This document shows positions 18,001 through 26,573 of a DNA stretch of 64,000 bases, piece after piece; position 1 is the first letter of the stretch, and every line of letters starts with the position of its first letter. The notes under the pieces were generated by a model. It ran no database searches, was not told where the DNA came from, and saw only the letters and a program-made list of their open reading frames with translations. The position numbers and the translations under genes are program-made. Source of the stretch: JAUIET01 sp045106985 (GTDB lineage: Bacteria > Pseudomonadota > Gammaproteobacteria > Pseudomonadales > JAUIET01); NCBI GenBank assembly GCA_045106985.1, contig JBGCFQ010000002.1, positions 62,001-126,000 of the forward strand, in the 5' to 3' direction.

Positions 18001-18918
18001 GTGAAAATCGGACTAATGGCGGGTGCTACGGCAGCGGCAGGCAATAGTGTTCAAGACATTGTTGAGTTTGCAAAACAGGCCGAACACAAGGGTTTTGATG
18101 CCGTCTGGCTGGCCAACATATTTGGCGTTGATGCCATAACCACTCTCGCCTTAGCCGGCTGGGAAACCAGCAGAATCGAACTTGGTACCGCTGTAACTCC
18201 AACCTTCCCGCGCCACCCCAGCGCCATCGCTCAGCAGGCATTAACCACCGCCGCGGCAAGCGACAACCGCTTTGCATTGGGTATAGGTCTGTCACATAAA
18301 CTCGTTATAGAAGACATGTTGGGCATGTCCTACGATAAACCGGCCAAACACATGCGCGAGTATCTTGAAATTCTAGCTCCATTGCTTCGTGGCGAACCGG
18401 CAGCCTTTGCCGGCGAACAATACACATCTCATGTTGCTCTGGATATACCGGGCGCTAAGAAGGTACCGTTGATTGTTGCAGCACTCGGCCCAGTGATGCT
18501 GAAACTCGCCGGCGAGATGGCCGATGGTACGACCACTTGGGTAACTGGCCCAAAAACTATTGGAGAGCACATTGTCCCCATTATTACGGCCGCCGCCACA
18601 GCGGCAGGCAGGGATGCTCCGCGTATTGTTTGCGGTTTGCCAATCGTTTTGACCAATGATGTAGAAGGCGCTAAAGAAACCATAGGCAAGCAGTTAAAGA
18701 TGTACGGCCAATTGCCTTCGTACCGAGCGATGCTAGACCGCGAAGGCGCCGAAGGCCCTGCTGACGTAGCGCTTATAGGCGATGAAGCCGCAATTAGAAG
18801 TCAGCTGCAAAGTTTGCGTGATGCCGGCGTAACCGACTTCAACGGCGCAGTTACAGACGTAGGTGGTGGCGAGCATACGCGTACTATCGATTTTCTTGCC
18901 AGCGAAATACCTAGCTAA
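18001..18918 (+). CDS. LLM-class F420-dependent oxidoreductase (TIGR03564-like)
   Basis: This 305-residue luciferase-like TIM-barrel oxidoreductase starts with GTG after GGGGAGTGGAATT. Blocks include GFDAVWLANIFGVDAITTLAL, IELGTAVTPTFPRHPSAIAQQALT, NRFALGIGLSHK and a glycine-rich PLIVAALGPVMLKLAGEMADGTTTW. The pattern resembles the MSMEG_4879 type of F420-associated proteins known from mycobacteria and some proteobacteria. Cofactor and substrate are not proven. It is divergent from the two-dehydrogenase/SDR/LLM group and probably belongs to the same pathway. Confidence 0.86.
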   Translation: MKIGLMAGATAAAGNSVQDIVEFAKQAEHKGFDAVWLANIFGVDAITTLALAGWETSRIELGTAVTPTFPRHPSAIAQQALTTAAASDNRFALGIGLSHKLVIEDMLGMSYDKPAKHMREYLEILAPLLRGEPAAFAGEQYTSHVALDIPGAKKVPLIVAALGPVMLKLAGEMADGTTTWVTGPKTIGEHIVPIITAAATAAGRDAPRIVCGLPIVLTNDVEGAKETIGKQLKMYGQLPSYRAMLDREGAEGPADVALIGDEAAIRSQLQSLRDAGVTDFNGAVTDVGGGEHTRTIDFLASEIPS

Positions 18919-19020
18919 TCACAGTTTGGCGGTCAAGTATAAGATTTAGGATCAATGTCACGCACCTAAGAATGTTAAGTGGCACCTCGCTCATAAATCA
19001 AGTGTCGGATGGCTTGCTTT

Positions 19021-19686
19021 TTAGGGCGCCAGCCTTGCTAAAAGCCACTCCCCTGCCTGCAAGCTGTATTTCAAGCGATCGTGTAGGCGGTTTTCCCTGC
19101 CCTGCCAAAATTCCATAGTGACTGGCTTCAAGCGATAACCACACCAATCTGCAGGGCAAGGCACATCACCGTCAGGGTATTGGACTGCCATTTCCTCTGC
19201 CATTGCCTCTAGTTCGGAGCGGTTTGCTATCACAGAGCTTTGCCGCGAAACACTGGCTGAGATCTTGCTGCCGAATGGCCTCGAGTTAAAGTAGGCTTCG
19301 GCTTCTTCACGAGGTAACGGTTCAACCACACCAGAAATTCTCACCTGGCGATGCAGACTCGACCAATAAAACTGCAGTGCTGCCTGAGGATTAACGGCCA
19401 ACTGCTGTCCTTTCATGCTTTCAGAGTTGCTGTACCAACAAAAGCCTGATTGATCAAAGTGCTTTAACAAAACAGTCCTCACGCTAGGCGCTCCAGCAGA
19501 ATCGACCGTTGCCAACACCATGCAACTACAGTCCTCCAGTTGATACTCTGTAGCCACCGTCATCCACTTTGCAAACTGGGTGATAGGGTCGTCAGCCGCA
19601 GAAACCATCCGAAGCGGCTCCCCAGTGTACTCTCTGCGTACATCACGCAAATCTGCCGAGTTTTCGGATCCTCGGTCGTTGCCCAT
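19021..19686 (-). CDS. pdxH: Pyridoxamine 5'-phosphate oxidase
   Basis: PdxH oxidises pyridoxine or pyridoxamine 5'-phosphate to pyridoxal phosphate with FMN, the final step of B6 synthesis and salvage. The 221-residue protein has DPITQFAKWM, SVRTVLLKHFDQSGFCWYSNSESMKGQQL (FMN and substrate contacts), ALQFYWSSLHRQVRISGVVEPL and the C-terminal WCGYRLKPVTMEFWQGRENRLHDRLKY block, all intact. Its ATG shares one base with the stop of the upstream symporter gene (TAATG), so translation is probably coupled. That partner is unusual for pdxH. Confidence 0.95.
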   Translation of the reverse strand: MGNDRGSENSADLRDVRREYTGEPLRMVSAADDPITQFAKWMTVATEYQLEDCSCMVLATVDSAGAPSVRTVLLKHFDQSGFCWYSNSESMKGQQLAVNPQAALQFYWSSLHRQVRISGVVEPLPREEAEAYFNSRPFGSKISASVSRQSSVIANRSELEAMAEEMAVQYPDGDVPCPADWCGYRLKPVTMEFWQGRENRLHDRLKYSLQAGEWLLARLAP

Positions 19687-21353
19687 TAATGCCTCTCTAT
19701 ATAGGAATCGACCATGCCCTTCACTTCTTTGCGCATCAGCAATATACAGATAACGTTAGGGATGGTCATCAACACCACCGTCACCGTTGCAATGTTCCAA
19801 ATAAGACTGGTATCTGAAAAGGCGGCGAAAAAGAAAGCGATAACGTAGACCACTCTATAGGGCATTACTCCCCGCTGACCAACCAGGTATATCATCGCCC
19901 TATCACCATAGTAGGACCACGACACCGAGGTTGAAAAGGCGAACAGGGCCAGAGCAATGGCAACAATGTATTTGCCGTAATCTCCGAAGTAACCGCGCGT
20001 AAACGCTTCGGTTGTAAGGGCCGCTGAATGAATCAAAGAGTCACCGCGCAACACTATGTCTCCGTTTGTAAAACGACCTTCCACAAGTTCGACGGGGCCG
20101 CTGAAAAGAACCGGCTCATCAGCCCTACTTTCTGATACGTACACTAGAACATTTTCAGCAATGGACCGGGCGTGTATTACGCTGACATCAGAATTTCTGA
20201 TTTCGCCCAGCTGAATATCCAATTCGCCCGTATAGGGCGTTACGCCGTGGCCCTCAAGGCCAGACAAATACTTGAATAAACCCTGCCGGGCCTCTTCCGA
20301 ATCGTCTGTGTAGACACCCTCGACAATGAGCAAATCCGTGCGCTGGAAAGTATTTTCAAATTTTTCTATCCATACGCCGGACGAGAGTATTACCAGTCCA
20401 GTAATGGTACAAATGATAATCGTATCGATAAACGGTTCTAGCAGTGACACCAATCCCTCAGACACAGGTTCGTTGGAGCGTGCAGAGGCGTGTGCAATAG
20501 GCGCTGAACCTTGACCAGCTTCGTTAGAGTACAAACCACGGTTTACGCCTCGATTAAAAACATAGGCAAAAGTAGCGCCGAGAAACCCCCCGGTAGCTGC
20601 AGAACCGGTAAAAGCGTCGCGAAAGATTGAGTAAAAGGACGGCGCTATGTTTTCCAGGTTTGCAAAAATCACACCGGCAGCACCAATTAGGTAAAGAACA
20701 GCCATTGTTGGAACAACCTTAGCGGTGAAGCTGGCAATACGTTTGATACCGCCAATAATAACCATGCCAAGGCATACAGAGGCAACGGCGCCTGTCACAA
20801 CCTGATCGATACCAAATGTGCTGTTCATTGCCTGTGCGATGTTGTTAATCTGCGGCAAACTTCCCGAGCCAAAAGAACTTAACACTGCGGCCATTGCAAA
20901 CATAACAGCCACTGGCTTCATGTTTAGACCTTTGTCCATAAAGTACATTGGCCCGCCAGCCATCGTGCCGTCTTCGGTTTTTTCGCGGTACTTATGTGAG
21001 AGGCTTACTTCAACAAACTTGGTGGTCATGCCAAAAAAAGCGGTTGCCCACATCCAAAACAAAGCCGCCGGGCCGCCCAGGTAAATAGCCAGCCCTACTC
21101 CGCCAATGTTTCCCGTGCCAACAGTACCTGAAAGCGCCGTCGTAAGTGCCTGGTAATGACTGGTGTCGCCCTCTGCCCCCTTCTCACTGTTACCATGCCT
21201 AAGTACCTTCCAGGCACGGCCGAAATAGCGAACTTGAGGAACACCTAAATAAAGTGTAAAAAACAGCCCGGTACCAAGTAATAAATAGGGAAACCAAACT
21301 GCGCCACCGAGGAATCGGTCCATCATCAATAGCAAGTTGTTAAATGCGTCCAT
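19686..21353 (-). CDS. AgcS-family sodium:alanine/glycine symporter with extra domain
   Basis: This alanine-or-glycine:cation symporter has 555 residues against roughly 440-490 for most relatives. Signature regions are TALSGTVGTGNIGGVGLAIYLGGPAALFWMW, MAGGPMYFMDKGL and NRGLYSNEAGQGSAPIAHASAR. After the CTITGLVILSSGVW span (ending about residue 328), some 108 hydrophilic residues intervene before the sequence resumes with IHSAALTTEAF and KYIVAIALALFAFSTSVSWSYYGDRA. The inserted part looks like a small folded beta/alpha domain and not low-complexity sequence. It is expected to import Ala, Gly or a related amino acid with Na+ across the inner membrane. pdxH follows with a one-base overlap. Confidence 0.9.
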   Translation of the reverse strand: MDAFNNLLLMMDRFLGGAVWFPYLLLGTGLFFTLYLGVPQVRYFGRAWKVLRHGNSEKGAEGDTSHYQALTTALSGTVGTGNIGGVGLAIYLGGPAALFWMWATAFFGMTTKFVEVSLSHKYREKTEDGTMAGGPMYFMDKGLNMKPVAVMFAMAAVLSSFGSGSLPQINNIAQAMNSTFGIDQVVTGAVASVCLGMVIIGGIKRIASFTAKVVPTMAVLYLIGAAGVIFANLENIAPSFYSIFRDAFTGSAATGGFLGATFAYVFNRGVNRGLYSNEAGQGSAPIAHASARSNEPVSEGLVSLLEPFIDTIIICTITGLVILSSGVWIEKFENTFQRTDLLIVEGVYTDDSEEARQGLFKYLSGLEGHGVTPYTGELDIQLGEIRNSDVSVIHARSIAENVLVYVSESRADEPVLFSGPVELVEGRFTNGDIVLRGDSLIHSAALTTEAFTRGYFGDYGKYIVAIALALFAFSTSVSWSYYGDRAMIYLVGQRGVMPYRVVYVIAFFFAAFSDTSLIWNIATVTVVLMTIPNVICILLMRKEVKGMVDSYIERH

Positions 21354-21368
21354 GGAATGTACTCAGCC

Positions 21369-21473
21369 TTAGTAGTTATTCTTCAATGTATAAAGACCGC
21401 TATTGTCGGCTTTCCGTGCAGCCGCGTCCAGTTGGTGTAGCAATCTCTGCATAGCCTTGATACCCCTTAACAT
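21369..21473 (-). CDS. Possible 34-residue leader ORF upstream of the AgcS symporter
   Basis: A short minus-strand frame starts with ATG and ends 15 bases before the symporter start. The peptide begins MLRGIKAMQRLLHQLDAAAR and looks like one basic amphipathic helix. The upstream CAGTGACGGA gives only a weak ribosome binding site. It could be a regulatory leader or chance. I tested the same region for a glycine-riboswitch pattern and saw none. Confidence 0.2.
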   Translation of the reverse strand: MLRGIKAMQRLLHQLDAAARKADNSGLYTLKNNY

Positions 21474-21572
21474 TCCGTCACTGGATGACCAAGATCAACT
21501 GCTTTAGTTTTACTGTCTAATTTATTCAACACACAAGATGCTTAGCAAGCGTTTACTACATCAAGGTTTTCT

Positions 21573-22826
21573 ATGTCCAAGGTAATGATCATAAGTTCAG
21601 ACTGCCATGCCGGCGCATTGCCCCATATGTACAACGACTACATGCCAAAGAGTTTGCACAATGACGCCAACAATTGGTGGGCCCAATATGCGAAAGAGAT
21701 GTTTGCCCGCGCAGGGACTTTTTTTGATCAGGAAATGGTAGACGAATTCAAATCCGAATCGGGTGCCGAAGGCATCGGCCGCTACGACAGTAACTCGGTC
21801 GCAAAACTGGATGGTATGAGCGACACGCAGCTGCTGGATATGCTCAATGATCACAGCAACCCCTTTGCCCCCAGACCCGGCGAGTACGATAGCGCGATAC
21901 GTATCAAAGAACTGGACGAAGATGGTGTTGCCGGTGAGGTGATTTTCCCGCAAATGGCCACTTTTGGTGCTGGGCTAATGCAGTATCGTAACGAGATCTC
22001 TGAAGAACAGAATCTAGCTGGAATTCAGGCTTACAACCGATGGCTCGCCGATTTATGCGCGACCACTCCAGGTCGCCACGCAGGTGTGGCGCTAATTAAT
22101 GTCGATAACATAGACGTCACTATCCAGGAAATTAAGTGGGCTAAGCAAGCCAAACTTTTCGGCGGCATACTACTGCCAACCAGCACTGGAACACATCCCT
22201 TCTACCACCACCATCGCTATGAACCTATTTGGCAAATCTGTGAGGAACTGGATATGCCCATTCACACTCACTCTGGATGGTCGCCAGACTATGGCGATGT
22301 AGAGTCAGCGACGGCCATGTTCATTTCGGAAGTAGACATGTGGGCACAGCGCCCGTTCAAGGCACTTTTGTGGTCTGGCGCATTTGAACGTCACCCTAAT
22401 TTGAAAATGGTTTTCACCGAGACAGGCTGCGCGTGGATTCTGGAGATGATCAGGGTTCTTAACTTCAAGGCTGAAAACCCACTTTTTGCACATTGGAAGA
22501 AGGGCCTTACGAAAACGCCAATGGAGTATTTTCAGCAAAATTGCTACCTGGGAGCGTCTTTCTTACCTAAGCACGAGGTGGGCTACCGCTACGATATAGG
22601 CGTAGAAAAACTGATGTGGGGCTCGGACTACCCGCATATGGAGGGAACCTGGCCCCATACCATGGATTCTCTGAGAAACACGTTTTCTGAAGTGCCGGAA
22701 CAAGAAATTCATCAGATGATGGGGATAGGTGCGGCTGATGTGTTTGGCTTCGATTTAGCCCAAATGCGGGCACTTGCAGACAAAATTGGACCAGAAATCA
22801 GCTCAATCAAGACCCAGGCTGCCTGA
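21573..22826 (+). CDS. Amidohydrolase-2 family metal-dependent hydrolase/decarboxylase
   Basis: This 417-residue member of the amidohydrolase superfamily belongs to the ACMS-decarboxylase-like group. It opens MSKVMIISSDCHAGAL, whose D-x-H replaces the usual metal-binding H-x-H. Further ligands are probably His in MPIHTHSGWSPDYGD and Asp in LMWGSDYPHMEGTWPHT, with LKMVFTETGCAW and HPNLK between them. Such enzymes hydrolyse or decarboxylate aromatic and related acids; the substrate here is unknown. The gene stands alone on the plus strand between the symporter and a TerB gene. Similar proteins are frequent in marine gammaproteobacteria with many acyl-CoA dehydrogenases. Confidence 0.85.
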   Translation: MSKVMIISSDCHAGALPHMYNDYMPKSLHNDANNWWAQYAKEMFARAGTFFDQEMVDEFKSESGAEGIGRYDSNSVAKLDGMSDTQLLDMLNDHSNPFAPRPGEYDSAIRIKELDEDGVAGEVIFPQMATFGAGLMQYRNEISEEQNLAGIQAYNRWLADLCATTPGRHAGVALINVDNIDVTIQEIKWAKQAKLFGGILLPTSTGTHPFYHHHRYEPIWQICEELDMPIHTHSGWSPDYGDVESATAMFISEVDMWAQRPFKALLWSGAFERHPNLKMVFTETGCAWILEMIRVLNFKAENPLFAHWKKGLTKTPMEYFQQNCYLGASFLPKHEVGYRYDIGVEKLMWGSDYPHMEGTWPHTMDSLRNTFSEVPEQEIHQMMGIGAADVFGFDLAQMRALADKIGPEISSIKTQAA

Positions 22827-22901
22827 AGCTCCGCACTCTCCGCTTGAACGGCAAAGGTCACAGTGCGTATACTGGCGGCATAACAAATACGGAGAACTGT
22901 G

Positions 22902-23333
22902 ATGTCCATCGGTAACCTCAGCAAGGTCAAGAAATTTTTCGGCGGTCTTGAAAATTCAGAAGAAAAGAACGAACTCTACAAAGAGATGCTGGTTATGACC
23001 CTGGCGAGAGCAACTCGTGCCGATTCAGTAACTGACAATGAAGAAATTAAGAAAGTTCAGGCCTTGGTTTCGTCGATGTTAGGTGAGGAAGTCAGCGAAG
23101 CAGAAATTCGGGTAGCGGCTGGATCCGAGCTCTATGAAACAGCACCTATACAAAAGTACCTATCGAAAGTAGGTCCACAAATAGATCCTGAACAACGCCG
23201 AAGCATCATTAATGCCTTGGTTGAGGTATTTCGCGCAGACGGTAAAGTCAGTGAAACAGAAGTAGACTTCTTTAACATGGTGTCTGATTCGCTAAGAATG
23301 ACTGCTGCCGAGCTAGCTGGCCTCGATAAATAG
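22902..23333 (+). CDS. TerB-like (tellurite resistance protein B family) protein
   Basis: This 143-residue all-helical TerB-domain protein is probably cytoplasmic. The core pattern is YKEMLVMTLARATRADSVTDNEEIKKVQALVSS followed by RRSIINALVEVFRADGKVSETEVDFFNMVSDSLRM, the two metal-binding-like acidic helices of the family. The start is the ATG preceded by GGAGAACTGTG; a GTG three bases earlier overlaps the spacer. Function in tellurite resistance is unlikely for an isolated copy. No ter genes are nearby, so the role is unknown. Confidence 0.85.
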   Translation: MSIGNLSKVKKFFGGLENSEEKNELYKEMLVMTLARATRADSVTDNEEIKKVQALVSSMLGEEVSEAEIRVAAGSELYETAPIQKYLSKVGPQIDPEQRRSIINALVEVFRADGKVSETEVDFFNMVSDSLRMTAAELAGLDK

Positions 23334-23394
23334 ACAACTAATCACGTTAAACAGGCAAACTGTAGAGATTCCTAGCAGCAAATAGAATACCGCC

Positions 23395-24192
23395 CTAGGA
23401 CTCAACAAACGCCCGCTCAACAACGTAATGGCCCATGCGGCCATTACGCGTTTCTGCAAAACCTCTATTATCCAGAATACTGCCAAATTCCTTCAACATA
23501 CTCGGGCTACCACAGAGCATAAAGCGCGCGTTGTCTGCTGTGGGAACGGCCAAACCCAAATCCTTAAACAACTTCCCACTGCGCATTAGGTCTGTCAGCC
23601 GTCCAGTGGCATGAGTGGCCTGGTCAGATGTTTCCCTGGTCACAGTCGGATAATAGCTAAGCTTATCCGCTAGCAAATCACCTAGAAATTTATCATTCGG
23701 CAGTTCAGAGCGCAGATAATCCGCGTAAGCAAGCTCAGAGGTGTAACGAACGCCATGGGCTAGCACTACCCTATCGTATTGCTCATAGATCTCAGGATCT
23801 TTAACGATGCTCAGAAAGGGGGCAAGGCCCGTTCCGGTGGCCAACAGATAGAGCGTTACCGCTGCCCTTGCACCTGGTAATAGATTCTCAGCAACCAGCG
23901 TTCCAGTGGGTTTCTTGCCCACAAGTACCTCATCACCGACCTGCAAGCCTTGTAATTGAGAGGTCAATCGACCATCGGCAACCTTAATGCTAAAAAATTC
24001 CAGCTCATCTTCGTGGTTCGCACTGGCAATGCTGTAGGCCCGGAGTAATGGCTTTTCCAACGGAGGTAAGCCTATCATCGTGAAATGACCGTTTCTAAAA
24101 CGGAAACCTCGATCTCGAGTGGTTCGGAAGCTAAAAAGCGAATCATTCCAGTGATGCACTTGCGTTACTGTTTCTGTCATCAAGTTACTCAT
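23395..24192 (-). CDS. fpr: Ferredoxin/flavodoxin--NADP+ reductase
   Basis: This 265-residue bacterial-class Fpr moves electrons between NADPH and ferredoxin or flavodoxin. The FAD motif is RAYSIAS, the NADP-binding loop is YLLATGTGLAPFLSIVKD, and the C terminus MGHYVVERAFVES is that of subclass I bacterial reductases. I set the start at MSNLMTETVTQVHHWNDSLF, matching the family; an upstream in-frame codon would add 25 hydrophobic residues. It is divergent from a FinR-like LysR gene, as in Pseudomonas, with a 19-base palindrome between them. Confidence 0.93.
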   Translation of the reverse strand: MSNLMTETVTQVHHWNDSLFSFRTTRDRGFRFRNGHFTMIGLPPLEKPLLRAYSIASANHEDELEFFSIKVADGRLTSQLQGLQVGDEVLVGKKPTGTLVAENLLPGARAAVTLYLLATGTGLAPFLSIVKDPEIYEQYDRVVLAHGVRYTSELAYADYLRSELPNDKFLGDLLADKLSYYPTVTRETSDQATHATGRLTDLMRSGKLFKDLGLAVPTADNARFMLCGSPSMLKEFGSILDNRGFAETRNGRMGHYVVERAFVES

Positions 24193-24296
24193 GCTCAATA
24201 CCCTCTTCAAAGGCGCTTTTACGCCTGCTAACAAACCCAATAACAAAAGCTTACGGCAGACCAGCATATTGGCAAAATGGATTTAAATGATATTTA

Positions 24297-24315
24297 ATAT
24301 CGTTTTTAACGATAT
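24297..24315. promoter_or_regulatory. Perfect palindrome between fpr and finR, candidate LysR operator
   Basis: The sequence ATATCGTTTTTAACGATAT is an 8-base perfect inverted repeat with a 3-base centre. It lies between the two divergent genes, 37 bases before the LysR start and about 105 before the fpr start. It abuts a TATAAT at 24313-24318 that could be the -10 of the regulator, and lies between a possible fpr -35 (TTGATC) and -10 (GATATT) read on the minus strand. Binding by the adjacent regulator is inference. Confidence 0.6.
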
Positions 24316-24351
24316 AATGATCAAATCAAAATAATGCAACAAGGCAACATC

Positions 24352-25227
24352 ATGCGCTTTACTCTGCGCCAAATTGAGGTTTTTTTAGAGACCGCCAAGC
24401 AACAAAACATCAGTAGTGCTGCCTCAGCGTTGGCTATGTCACAGTCAGCTGCCAGTGGCGCCTTAAAGAGTCTGGAAGAACGCTATGGTGTGCAGTTGTT
24501 TGATCGCATTGGTAAACGACTACAGCTCAATGAAATGGGACGGAATTTAAGGCCGCGAGCCCAAGCTGTGCACGACCAAGCTACTCAGCTCCACGATGAG
24601 CTGACCGGCTCCAAAGGTGCTTCGGCTTTAACGATTGGCGCAACACTCACGATAGGCAATTATCTGGCCGTAGACTTGATGGCCAAACATTTACGAGCCA
24701 ACCCCGAAGCACAATTGAAACTTCATGTAGCCAACACCGAGAACATCGCAGCCGGACTTCTAAACCTCGAGTTGGATGTGGCGCTACTGGAAGGTGAAGT
24801 TCAGCATCGCGACTTAGATCTCATCGAGTGGCAGAGTGATGAGCTACTGGTTTTCGCCTCACCCGATCACCCTCTCGCCAATAAAACATCTCTAAACGAT
24901 TCAGATCTTCAGAGTGCCTGCTGGATCTTGCGAGAGCCTGGCTCTGGCACCCGACAAACTTTTGATCGTGCAATGCACGGCTTATTACCGACACTCGATG
25001 TGTTCATGGAGTTAGAACACACTGAAGCAATAAAAAGAGCGGTAGAGGCAAACTTGGGACTGAGCTGCCTGTCAGCGATATGCCTTGCTCCTGCGCTTGA
25101 ACGTGGTGATGTGGTTGCCCTTAACGTTCCACATCGCGACCTGAGCCGTAATTTTTATATCGGCCTACATAGGCAGAAGCAACGCAGCCGAGCGATAGAG
25201 GACTTTCTTCTCAGCTGTAATGCCTGA
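24352..25227 (+). CDS. finR: LysR-family regulator, FinR-like
   Basis: This 291-residue LysR-type transcription factor has an N-terminal winged HTH (MRFTLRQIEVFLETAKQQNISSAASALAMSQSAASGALKSLEE) and a periplasmic-binding-protein-like effector domain from about residue 88. In Pseudomonas putida the regulator divergent from fpr is FinR, which activates fpr in response to redox and sulfur status; the same arrangement here supports the name. The start chosen follows AAGGCAACATC; an ATG 18 bases upstream is also in frame. A bidirectional terminator follows the gene. Confidence 0.85.
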   Translation: MRFTLRQIEVFLETAKQQNISSAASALAMSQSAASGALKSLEERYGVQLFDRIGKRLQLNEMGRNLRPRAQAVHDQATQLHDELTGSKGASALTIGATLTIGNYLAVDLMAKHLRANPEAQLKLHVANTENIAAGLLNLELDVALLEGEVQHRDLDLIEWQSDELLVFASPDHPLANKTSLNDSDLQSACWILREPGSGTRQTFDRAMHGLLPTLDVFMELEHTEAIKRAVEANLGLSCLSAICLAPALERGDVVALNVPHRDLSRNFYIGLHRQKQRSRAIEDFLLSCNA

Positions 25228-25612
25228 ACTATAAGGTACTGGCTACGAGTATTGGAGCGCCCATAGACGTCCGAGAGCGAAGTAAAAAAAAGGGCCGCAT
25301 CCTTGCGACCCTTTTTATTTCCAGCTAATCAGACTGAAAAGTCAAACTTCCCTGTTTGCCCCGTCGCTTCCTTGCGACCGGGTTGTTAACTCCGTTTGAC
25401 GCAAGCTACTTTACAGAAAACTGATCAAAATCAAACCAGAAATACAAGCTCCAGGTGACAGCCAAAGAATGAAACCTCCAATTTTATCAATAAAGTCAGA
25501 TAGTTAGACTGAAACCATGTGGTAACTGTTAGCAGATATAGGACGCAGAATTAGGACATATCGCACATAGTGGAGTACAGAAAACGCACAAGATTGAATA
25601 TGTTATACCAGT
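25228..25612. other. 385-base gap between finR and queF
   Basis: This convergent gap holds one clear intrinsic terminator (25283-25318) near its start. The remaining ~290 bases are AT-rich with no long reading frame, RNA fold or repeat that I can see. Confidence 0.6.
25283..25318. terminator. finR: Bidirectional intrinsic terminator after finR
   Basis: A 9-base stem (AGGGCCGCA / TGCGACCCT, one mismatch on the plus strand that becomes G-U on the minus strand) with a 4-base loop is flanked by seven A on the left and five T on the right. It would stop finR transcription and also transcripts arriving from queF. Confidence 0.8.
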
Positions 25613-26473
25613 CTATTGGCGTATCAGACGGACATTTTCGCTAATGCCACCATTATTGGTTCGCATCGGATTAATATCCAAACCTCCACGGCGCACAAAA
25701 CGGCCGTATACAGTCAGCTTTTCTGGCGCAGCGGCCTGCAGAATATCCATGAAAATCTTTTCAACGCACTGCTCATGAAACGCTGCATGGCGACGATAGG
25801 ACACGAAATACTTCAGCAAGCCTTCGTGCTTTATAGGCTGGCCGGTGTAGCTTATCAGGAAGCTACCCCAATCGGGCTGGCCTGTTACCGGACACACTGA
25901 GCGAAACAAATTGGTATTGAGCGTTTCAGTTATTTGTTTGCCAAGTACAACTGACATCAACGAAGCATCAGGCTCATAGCAGTCTATTTCGGCGTCCAGT
26001 TCGTCCAGATTATCACCGGGTAAATTGCCTATAGGCAGCGACTTGGCTTGCGCCAACGCTGTGATTTTCACTTCTACCGGCGCTTTCGCATTTACCGATA
26101 AGTCCGACTCCATCGTCTGCCTTACTTCGTAGGCGCTACCAAATCGAGTTTCACTGAAGGAATTCAAATAGAGCTTTAGCGACTTCGACTCAATCAGATT
26201 TGTGGAGTTACCAGGAAAACGTAGCTCGGCAATTGCTACTTCAGGCTTGCCTCGGCTGTTAAGCCACGACAATTCATAGGCATTCCAAATATCAATCCCG
26301 GAAAAAGGCAGCCGATCGCCGTAGAGAAACATGCCGTCTCTAGTTGCCTGTCGGGGAATAGACTGCAACAGCGAGGGTGTGTAGACACAGGGGTAATCTG
26401 CGTGCTTACCCAACACGGTGTCGTCCAATATGGACTCAGTGCTGGTAACCTTGTCTTGATTACTGTCGCTCAC
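25613..26473 (-). CDS. queF: NADPH-dependent 7-cyano-7-deazaguanine reductase QueF
   Basis: QueF reduces preQ0 to preQ1 in queuosine biosynthesis. The 286-residue protein is the long, bimodular (YqcD/QueF2) tunnelling-fold type found in gammaproteobacteria. The catalytic Cys is residue 194 in RSVCPVTGQPDWGSF, with the conserved Asp at 201. The substrate-recognition block ESKSLKLYLNSF is at residues 95-106. No preQ1 riboswitch is apparent upstream, and no other queuosine genes are in the window. Confidence 0.96.
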   Translation of the reverse strand: MSDSNQDKVTSTESILDDTVLGKHADYPCVYTPSLLQSIPRQATRDGMFLYGDRLPFSGIDIWNAYELSWLNSRGKPEVAIAELRFPGNSTNLIESKSLKLYLNSFSETRFGSAYEVRQTMESDLSVNAKAPVEVKITALAQAKSLPIGNLPGDNLDELDAEIDCYEPDASLMSVVLGKQITETLNTNLFRSVCPVTGQPDWGSFLISYTGQPIKHEGLLKYFVSYRRHAAFHEQCVEKIFMDILQAAAPEKLTVYGRFVRRGGLDINPMRTNNGGISENVRLIRQ

Positions 26474-26573
26474 TAAATGATCTACCTGTGGGAAAACGTC
26501 GCAGAATTCACTCCAGTATAGACCGCCTGTCGTACTTCAGCGAATCAGCTTTGGCTAACATAAAGAATTGAGC

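Noticed and set aside
21354..21572. Glycine riboswitch upstream of the AgcS gene
   Set aside because: I searched the leader for the conserved glycine-aptamer segments and found none; the sequence instead contains a short reading frame.
22902..23333. Tellurite resistance or phage-defence ter cluster
   Set aside because: Only a lone TerB-domain gene is present; terC, terD or terZ genes are absent from both sides.
26474..26573. preQ1 riboswitch upstream of queF
   Set aside because: The upstream stretch is short and shows no conserved preQ1 aptamer loop or adenine-rich tail.
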